Assembly: GCA_902788805.1 (NCBI GenBank)
Contig: CADALO010000009.1
Location: forward strand, 47,917 to 111,916
DNA from: an uncultured Bacteroidota bacterium
Lineage (GTDB): Bacteria; Bacteroidota; Bacteroidia; Bacteroidales; P3
Reading direction: 5' to 3'
Length of the DNA stretch: 64,000 nt
The notes beneath the pieces were generated by a model. That model ran no database searches, was not told the origin of the DNA, and worked only from the letters and a program-made list of their open reading frames with translations. How positions within the stretch are numbered: the first letter of the stretch is position 1; every line of letters begins with the position of its first letter. Positions 59,507-64,000 of the stretch are shown piece by piece. Position numbers and translations under genes: made by a program.

Positions 59507-60496
59507 ATGTATATCGTCACCGGTGCCACAGGCTTCATTGGCTCCAACCTGTTGGCCGAAATGCAGCAAAGGGGCTATAGCGACATCGTGTGCTGCGACA
59601 CACTCGGCAGCGGCGACAAATGGAAAAACATAGCAAAACGCGGAGCCTTGCAGCTGATATTTCCAAATCAGCTGCAAGGCTTTATTGCTGAGCATCAGTC
59701 TGAAATCAAGGCAGTGCTCCACCTCGGTGCCATATCTTCCACCACCGAGACTAATGTCGACAGCATCGTGGAGAATAATTTCCAGCTTACCTTGCAGCTC
59801 TACACCTTCTGCCGCGCCGCAGGCATACCGCTCATATATGCTTCGTCGGCAGCCACCTATGGTGCCGGCGAACGCGGATTCATTGATCGCGACGACCCGG
59901 CCTTCCTCGCTTCGCTGCGGCCGCTTAACCCCTATGGCTGGAGCAAAAACGCTGTCGACAAATACATCTCCACTCATATCTCGACACTCCGTACCTCCAA
60001 GTCTTCGCAAGTCGTAGGCCTCAAGTTCTTCAACGTCTATGGCCCCAACGAGTATCATAAAGGAATGCAGATGAGTGTGGTGCGCCACTTCTTCGAGCAA
60101 TACCGTACCACTGGCAAGGTGCGTCTCTTCAAGTCCTACCGCGACGACTGCGCCGATGGCGAGCAGCGGCGCGACTTTGTGTGGGTGGGCGACTGCGTAG
60201 GCGTTATGCTCTGGATGCTCGACCATCCTCAGGTAAGCGGTCTCTTCAATGTCGGCACAGGCTCTGCCACATCGTATAACGTCGTGGCGCAGAGCATCGC
60301 CCGCTGTATGGGCATCGAACCCGTCATTGAATATATTGATATGCCCGACTCGGTGCGCAACCAGTACCAGTATTTCACCGAGGCCGACCTGACCAAACTG
60401 CGCAGCGTGGGCTACAACGCTCCCTTCGCGTCGGTTCCCGACGGCGTAGAGCAGTATGTCAACGGCTTCCTTGCCACAGACGACATCTACCGGTAA
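59507..60496 (+). CDS. hldD: ADP-L-glycero-D-manno-heptose 6-epimerase
   Basis: Epimerises ADP-glycero-manno-heptose for the LPS inner core. Extended SDR family: TGATGFIGSNLLAEMQQRG (NAD loop), HLGAISSTTETNVDSIVENN, ASSAATYGAGERGF, catalytic NPYGWSKNAVDKY (Tyr and Lys), GLKFFNVYGPNEYHKGMQMS and RRDFVWVGDCVGVMLWML. 329 residues. It ends with a 10-base overlap with the convergent methyltransferase gene. No other heptose genes are adjacent. Confidence 0.92.
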   Translation: MYIVTGATGFIGSNLLAEMQQRGYSDIVCCDTLGSGDKWKNIAKRGALQLIFPNQLQGFIAEHQSEIKAVLHLGAISSTTETNVDSIVENNFQLTLQLYTFCRAAGIPLIYASSAATYGAGERGFIDRDDPAFLASLRPLNPYGWSKNAVDKYISTHISTLRTSKSSQVVGLKFFNVYGPNEYHKGMQMSVVRHFFEQYRTTGKVRLFKSYRDDCADGEQRRDFVWVGDCVGVMLWMLDHPQVSGLFNVGTGSATSYNVVAQSIARCMGIEPVIEYIDMPDSVRNQYQYFTEADLTKLRSVGYNAPFASVPDGVEQYVNGFLATDDIYR

Positions 60497-61287
60497 AATT
60501 CAGAACACAATATGGCCGTAGCCACGGCAGCATTCAGCGACTCGCAGGTGCCGCCTATGTTAGGTATTGTCAAACGGTGCTGCACGCTTGCCGCCACCTT
60601 TCCCGAAATGCCTTTGCCTTCATTGCCAATTACCAGCACCGCTGGTCTCTGCAGCGCTGCGGTCTGATATGGCACGCCGTCGAGCAGAGCTCCGTATGTG
60701 GTATAGCCCTCTTTGGCGGCATTGCCAAGCCATTCGGCAAGGTCGCAGTATATGACTTCCGTCCTGAAAATAGCCCCCATCGTGGCTTGCACCACTTTAG
60801 GATTGTAGCAGTTCACCGTGTCGCGGCTGCACACAATTCGCCTTATGCCGTACCAGTCAGCCGTGCGCATAATGGTACCCATATTGCCTGGGTCCTGTAG
60901 CTCGTCCAAAGCCAGAACCAGCCCATCACTTTCCCCCTCTAAGTTAGAGGGGGTGCCCTTTAGGGCGGTGGCGTTCTCCGTTAAAACGCTCTCCGCGAGC
61001 ACGCGGCGCTCCACCACCATCCATACTTTGTTGGGCGTGCGCTGGTTGCTGAGGCGTTCCAGCTGTTCCGCATTGACTTCATACACTTCGCTGCATTGTC
61101 CCATTTTATTGCTGTGGGCAGTCAAAAAGTCCGCCGTGCCGCATACGGTGCGGATAGCGAAGCCCGATTGCAGCGCTTCGCTGCACATTTTCACTCCTTC
61201 CACGACGAAGACACCCTCCTCGTCGCAGCGTTTCTGCTGCCGGTAGGCCGCCAGACACTTCAATTGGTTCTTGGATAGATTGTTCAT
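60487..61287 (-). CDS. TrmH/SpoU-family RNA 2'-O-methyltransferase
   Basis: SPOUT-fold methyltransferase of rRNA or tRNA. N-terminal L30e-like substrate-binding domain (YRQQKRCDEEGVFVVEG), then SPOUT motifs 1-3: LDELQDPGNMGTIMRTADW, VLVIGNEGKGISGK and IPNIGGTCESLNAAVATAIL. 266 residues. The interdomain linker (ATALKGTPSNLEGESDG) is encoded by a palindromic repeat element at 60933-60966 inserted in frame. The target nucleotide is unknown; RlmB-like rRNA or tRNA substrates are both possible. Confidence 0.9.
   Translation of the reverse strand: MNNLSKNQLKCLAAYRQQKRCDEEGVFVVEGVKMCSEALQSGFAIRTVCGTADFLTAHSNKMGQCSEVYEVNAEQLERLSNQRTPNKVWMVVERRVLAESVLTENATALKGTPSNLEGESDGLVLALDELQDPGNMGTIMRTADWYGIRRIVCSRDTVNCYNPKVVQATMGAIFRTEVIYCDLAEWLGNAAKEGYTTYGALLDGVPYQTAALQRPAVLVIGNEGKGISGKVAASVQHRLTIPNIGGTCESLNAAVATAILCSEFYR
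60933..60966. repeat. Palindromic element inside the TrmH-like gene
   Basis: CCCCCTCTAA / TTAGAGGGGG (60933-60953) followed by GCCC-TTTA-GGGC (60955-60966). Same two-hairpin layout as 61578-61609, but with different letters in the second stem. It is in frame and codes for part of the interdomain linker. Confidence 0.75.
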
Positions 61288-61346
61288 ACCCCATTTAACG
61301 GAGTGCCCCTGCTTTTATTGTATTGCACTCCATAGTTGAATCAAAG

Positions 61347-61429
61347 ACCACGGATTGACCGGATTTGACGGATAGCCAATTTGACAATGCGACACACCCC
61401 GGATTGTCGGTGTTTGATGGTGCGACACA
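61347..61429. repeat. 83-bp dispersed repeat (copy 2)
   Basis: Starts ACCACGGATTGACCGGATT and matches 52778-52860 at 75 of 83 positions. Noncoding stretch between the TrmH-like gene and the T9SS cargo genes. Confidence 0.85.
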
Positions 61430-61485
61430 CCCCGGCCTTCGTTTTCATTCACCGCTTCGCTATCGGAACGGCCACTGGCAGTTCC

Positions 61486-61610
61486 TTCTCCCCTCTCCGA
61501 GAGGGGATGGCGCAGCAGCGGCTTCTTGACAATATAATCGATAATGCGTTAACAATATGTGTGATGCGGCAGCCCATCCCCTCTCGGAGAGGGGTGCCGC
61601 AAAGCGGCAG
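61486..61610. repeat. Inverted pair of CCCCTCT/AGAGGGG elements
   Basis: Hairpins CCCCTCT-ccg-AGAGGGG (61490-61506) and CCCCTCT-cgg-AGAGGGG (61578-61594), with the second followed by TGCCGC-AAA-GCGGCA (61595-61609). They face each other in opposite orientation around ~70 bp of AT-rich sequence, like a small mobile-element pair. The right copy encodes the tail of the small ORF at 61549-61731. Confidence 0.65.
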
Positions 61611-61731
61611 GGTGAACAAAAAAAACGCTGGAAAGGCCATAAGGAGCATAGCCACATCCATACCTGGCATTAGTTTGCGCCGTCAAACTGATAGTTATTC
61701 CCAGTAAGATAAGAAACAGAAACTTTTTCAT
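61549..61731 (-). CDS. Short exported ORF, possibly a truncated cargo gene
   Basis: 60 residues: signal peptide KKFLFLILLGITISLTAQ, then TNARYGCGYAPYGLSSVFF and a tail translated from the palindromic repeat element. Its ATG overlaps the stop of the upstream cargo gene as ATGA, so it can be translated by coupling. The repeat-derived end suggests a longer protein interrupted by the element. No family recognised. Confidence 0.4.
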   Translation of the reverse strand: MKKFLFLILLGITISLTAQTNARYGCGYAPYGLSSVFFVHPAALRHPSPRGDGLPHHTYC

Positions 61732-62777
61732 AGTTTTACAATTTTCTTCACCAAACATTTGTCATTACTGTCTATGAGAATAAAGTAAATGCCTTTTTGC
61801 AGGTCGTGAACGTCTATGTATTCAGTATCATTCTCAAAAGTATATTTCTTTAATTCTTTTCCAAATATGTCCAAAAGCAAGACATCGTGTCGCCCTGTTG
61901 GTATGTTCGATATTACAAGTATGTCACGAACAGGGTTTGGGGCTAATTTAATGCTATCATCATAAACTACATCGACATAAGGATAAGTCTCCATATAACT
62001 ACAAATAATTTGAGTAGTATATTCGAAGTGATAAAGAACCCATTCTCTGTGATATTCGAAAACAGTGTCCTTCCAATAGCAATTAATATTCGGCATCGTC
62101 ATCCAACAAGAGTCAGCCTCTGTAATTCCAAAGCTTAAATCTTCTTCACAATATTTGTCGGGATATAACGCATACAAAAAATATGGTAATCCCATATCCG
62201 GTCCGACACCTTCGATGAAAGTCAAAGTGTCATAAATAACAGGCGGCCAAGTACTCCAATGTTTTCCTTTGCCTATAAAGTCTGTACGCAGGTGTTTCCG
62301 TCCATCCTTATAATAAATGCTGTCTATTGTTATGACTGGATTCAGTTGGTTTGGGTGAACGTTTAATTCCGCCCAGTCATCTGTGTTTAGAGTATCTCCA
62401 ACATCCAGTGACAAATCCATTATTAGGAATTCCCTGGTAACACTATTGTCATCGTATTTTATTCGCCCAAACAATTTGTCGTGAGTATCACTTTCACGGA
62501 GATACAATGTTCGAATTCTGTAAATATCCGCACTGTTTTGTATTATATAATTCGACAAAACGGTGTTCATAAAATAATATTTGCCATCTTCAATGGTAAT
62601 GGTGTCGTCTGAATAGACGAAGAAATGCATTGGCTCAACACCAAAAGGGATTCCAATCAGTATTCCTTCCCACGTCGTTATGCTGTCGCCGAAAATGGAA
62701 CGGTATACAACGGTGTCCTGCGCACTGGCGCACATACCCGTCGCCAAAAGTGCTAAAATCATTAATGCTTTTTTCAT
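61728..62777 (-). CDS. T9SS-sorted secreted protein, tandem copy A
   Basis: 349-residue secreted protein: signal KKALMILALLATGMCASAQ, a ~255-residue mature region beginning DTVVYRSIFGDSITTWEGI with LIMDLSLDVGDTLNT, IDSIYYKDGRKHLRTDFIG and FIEGVGPDMGLPYFLYALYP, and a type A sorting domain (LAPNPVRDILVISNIPTG, LLDIFGKELKKYTF, GIYFILIDSNDKCLVKKIVK). Paralogue of 62971-63969: leader and signal peptide identical at DNA level, mature region divergent. Visibly lower GC than neighbouring genes. The function of the mature region is unknown. Confidence 0.87.
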   Translation of the reverse strand: MKKALMILALLATGMCASAQDTVVYRSIFGDSITTWEGILIGIPFGVEPMHFFVYSDDTITIEDGKYYFMNTVLSNYIIQNSADIYRIRTLYLRESDTHDKLFGRIKYDDNSVTREFLIMDLSLDVGDTLNTDDWAELNVHPNQLNPVITIDSIYYKDGRKHLRTDFIGKGKHWSTWPPVIYDTLTFIEGVGPDMGLPYFLYALYPDKYCEEDLSFGITEADSCWMTMPNINCYWKDTVFEYHREWVLYHFEYTTQIICSYMETYPYVDVVYDDSIKLAPNPVRDILVISNIPTGRHDVLLLDIFGKELKKYTFENDTEYIDVHDLQKGIYFILIDSNDKCLVKKIVKL

Positions 62778-62808
62778 AATGTATTATTTTAAGGGTTTGA
62801 CATTTATT
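62710..62808 (-). repeat. Duplicated leader/signal-peptide segment (copy A)
   Basis: 99 bases identical to 63902-64000, offset 1192 bp. It covers about 31 bases upstream of the start codon and the first ~22 codons (signal peptide and cleavage site) of cargo copy A, and its distal part is the 3' end of the sorting-domain remnant. Confidence 0.92.
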
Positions 62809-62969
62809 AGGGCGGCGGAGAGGCCGTCGACGGTGGTGCGCAGATGGCTCCTGCCGTTGAGGTCGAGCAGCTCGACGTCGCCTATGCGGAACGACGAGGC
62901 CACCGTCACGTTGCCGCTACCAGACAGTTCCATCAAAAGTCGCACACGAACAACAATAGCACTGTCTTT
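62784..62969 (-). pseudogene. Remnant of a sorting-domain-like C-terminus
   Basis: Open frame without a start, reading VTVASSFRIGDVELLDLNGR, then SHLRTTVDGLSAALINVKPL and stopping TAA at 62784-62786, which looks like the last ~60 residues of a surface-protein tail. GC-rich, unlike the AT-rich cargo genes on either side. The same 3' end (about 31 bases) recurs at 63970-64000, so each cargo gene sits directly behind such a tail. Confidence 0.5.
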
Positions 62970-62970
62970 T

Positions 62971-63969
62971 TCAAAGTTTCACAATCTTTTTAATGGTTTT
63001 GTTCTTATTGTCCTCAATGCATATCAGGTAAACGCCTCTCCCGAAGTTGCTTATGTCAATGGTGTTGCTGTCGTATGGCAGGGAACCTTCGGACATCACC
63101 TTGCCGTCAAGAGTAACAATCTTGTATCTGCTCTGCGGTGATAACGAACCGCTGATTGTTGTTTTGTCCTGTGACGGGTTTGGATAGACTTCTATTTGTC
63201 GTTTCCCGTTGTTTTGGAGGGAAACAATTTCCGAATAGCTACACACAACATATCCCTCGCTCCAATCCATATTTATAGAATAATAATTTGTGTAATGAAA
63301 ATCCAATACTGAGTCTTTGAAATGACACCAGATAGATGGGCAACAAGCCCATAAAATTCCTTCTGATGTATAGAGGGGGTCTGTTGCGTGGACGGGATAT
63401 CCAATGCCCATAGATGGCCCGACACCCTCGATAAAATATAAGGTGTCGTAAATTGGATGACTGGAATAGGGGTATTGTGCAATACAGTTTGTCCGCATCA
63501 TTTTCCTTCCATCCAAATAAAAAATACTGTCAATCATTATCTGTGGTGCAGGTCTTGTACCAAGAGCGGCACAGTTGGCCCAGGTTCCCGTATTCAGGGT
63601 ATCCCCCACTTTCAGCGAAAGGTCCATTACAAGTATCTCAGATGTGGTATCGCCATAACAACCATATCTGAGATAGATTTTGTCTTTTGATTCGCTTTCA
63701 CGAATGTAGTACCTACCGCAAACACTATATCCTGGCTGCCAATGTATTTCCTGGTAATCACGCTGAACTAAATATTTCTGACCATCAATAACTGCCGTGT
63801 CATCGGCTTTGGAGGTCATAAGGATGATGTCCACACCACCTGCATCAACATTAATTCCCTCCCACATAGTTGTGCTGTCACCGAAGATGGAATGATAGGT
63901 GACGGTGTCCTGCGCACTGGCGCACATACCCGTCGCCAAAAGTGCTAAAATCATTAATGCTTTTTTCAT
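62971..63969 (-). CDS. T9SS-sorted secreted protein, tandem copy B
   Basis: 332 residues: the same signal peptide as copy A, then DTVTYHSIFGDSTTMWEGIN, LVMDLSLKVGDTLNTGTWAN, IDSIFYLDGRKMMRTNCIAQ, FIEGVGPSMGIGYPVHATDP, and a type A sorting domain (VYPNPSQDKTTISGSLSP, VTLDGKVMSEGS, GRGVYLICIEDNKNKTIKKI). Shared blocks with copy A are islands in an otherwise divergent mature region. Its ligand or activity is unknown. Confidence 0.87.
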   Translation of the reverse strand: MKKALMILALLATGMCASAQDTVTYHSIFGDSTTMWEGINVDAGGVDIILMTSKADDTAVIDGQKYLVQRDYQEIHWQPGYSVCGRYYIRESESKDKIYLRYGCYGDTTSEILVMDLSLKVGDTLNTGTWANCAALGTRPAPQIMIDSIFYLDGRKMMRTNCIAQYPYSSHPIYDTLYFIEGVGPSMGIGYPVHATDPLYTSEGILWACCPSIWCHFKDSVLDFHYTNYYSINMDWSEGYVVCSYSEIVSLQNNGKRQIEVYPNPSQDKTTISGSLSPQSRYKIVTLDGKVMSEGSLPYDSNTIDISNFGRGVYLICIEDNKNKTIKKIVKL

Positions 63970-64000
63970 AATGTATTATTTTAAGGGTTTGACATTTATT
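63902..64000 (-). repeat. Duplicated leader/signal-peptide segment (copy B, runs to window end)
   Basis: Identical to 62710-62808. Because identity continues to the last base of the window, the duplicated block may extend further. Confidence 0.92.

Noticed and set aside
61381..61707. Plus-strand frame in the repeat-rich gap
   Set aside because: Composed of the 83-bp repeat and CCCCTCT elements.

Overview
The window comes from a member of the Bacteroidetes, most likely order Bacteroidales. The evidence is: type IX secretion (T9SS) cargo with C-terminal sorting domains, a PorE-like and a GldD-like T9SS component, promoters of the Bacteroidetes form TTTG-N19-21-TAnnTTTG, A-rich leaders with few Shine-Dalgarno sites, TAATG and ATGA gene overlaps, and an uninterrupted str/S10/spc/alpha ribosomal cluster. 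No tRNA, rRNA, CRISPR array, phage or transposase gene was recognised. The assembly enters on the left inside a giant gene and stops on the right just upstream of a duplicated surface-protein gene.

Layout. 1-9881: a >3200-residue secreted repeat adhesin (FN3 domains, eight beta-sandwich domains, three copies of an unassigned ~180-residue module, T9SS sorting domain) whose last 450 bp carry two frame changes. 10146-18827: Xaa-Pro aminopeptidase, SPFH protein, PorE-like OmpA lipoprotein-type factor, MiaA, an ECF sigma factor, a secreted endonuclease/phosphatase-fold protein and a ~59-residue small protein. 18828-24366: mannose-1-P guanylyltransferase, a small lipoprotein, an isolated RnfA, an OadA-like carboxyltransferase without its biotinyl lysine, and a coiled-coil lipoprotein. 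24398-31922: a long minus-strand run (TatD, DUF2520, DUF2795, cobalamin adenosyltransferase, NifU-like, Mrp, Nudix, TlpA-like, S41 protease). 32080-33680: BlaI plus an M56/TonB fusion. 34148-52600: rpsL to rplQ with fusA, secY, map, infA and rpoA. 53318-61287: enolase, ThiL, Pcm, a shortened methyltransferase-like protein, GldD, a serine hydrolase, a lipoprotein, HldD and a TrmH-type methyltransferase. 61549-64000: tandem T9SS cargo genes.

Themes. Surface secretion recurs throughout: the giant adhesin and two tandem cargo genes need T9SS, and PorE-like and GldD-like proteins belong to that machine. HldD and ManC supply LPS/glycan sugar precursors. The ribosomal block is one co-directional transcription region starting at a clear promoter (34036-34066) and ending at a strong terminator (52622-52654).

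The most unusual DNA is intergenic. Several long inverted repeats are built from roughly 11-bp units: a GTAC array at 23153-23236, TTGTTGTCC arrays at 28570-28660 and 53005-53119, and GTTAA-type arrays at 9942-10024 and 54642-54686. Two other dispersed repeat families are also present, one of which lies in frame inside a methyltransferase gene. The right edge holds cargo genes that share an identical leader and signal-peptide sequence but have divergent mature regions, suggesting cassette-like diversification. All functional calls come from reading motifs by eye; no database search was run.
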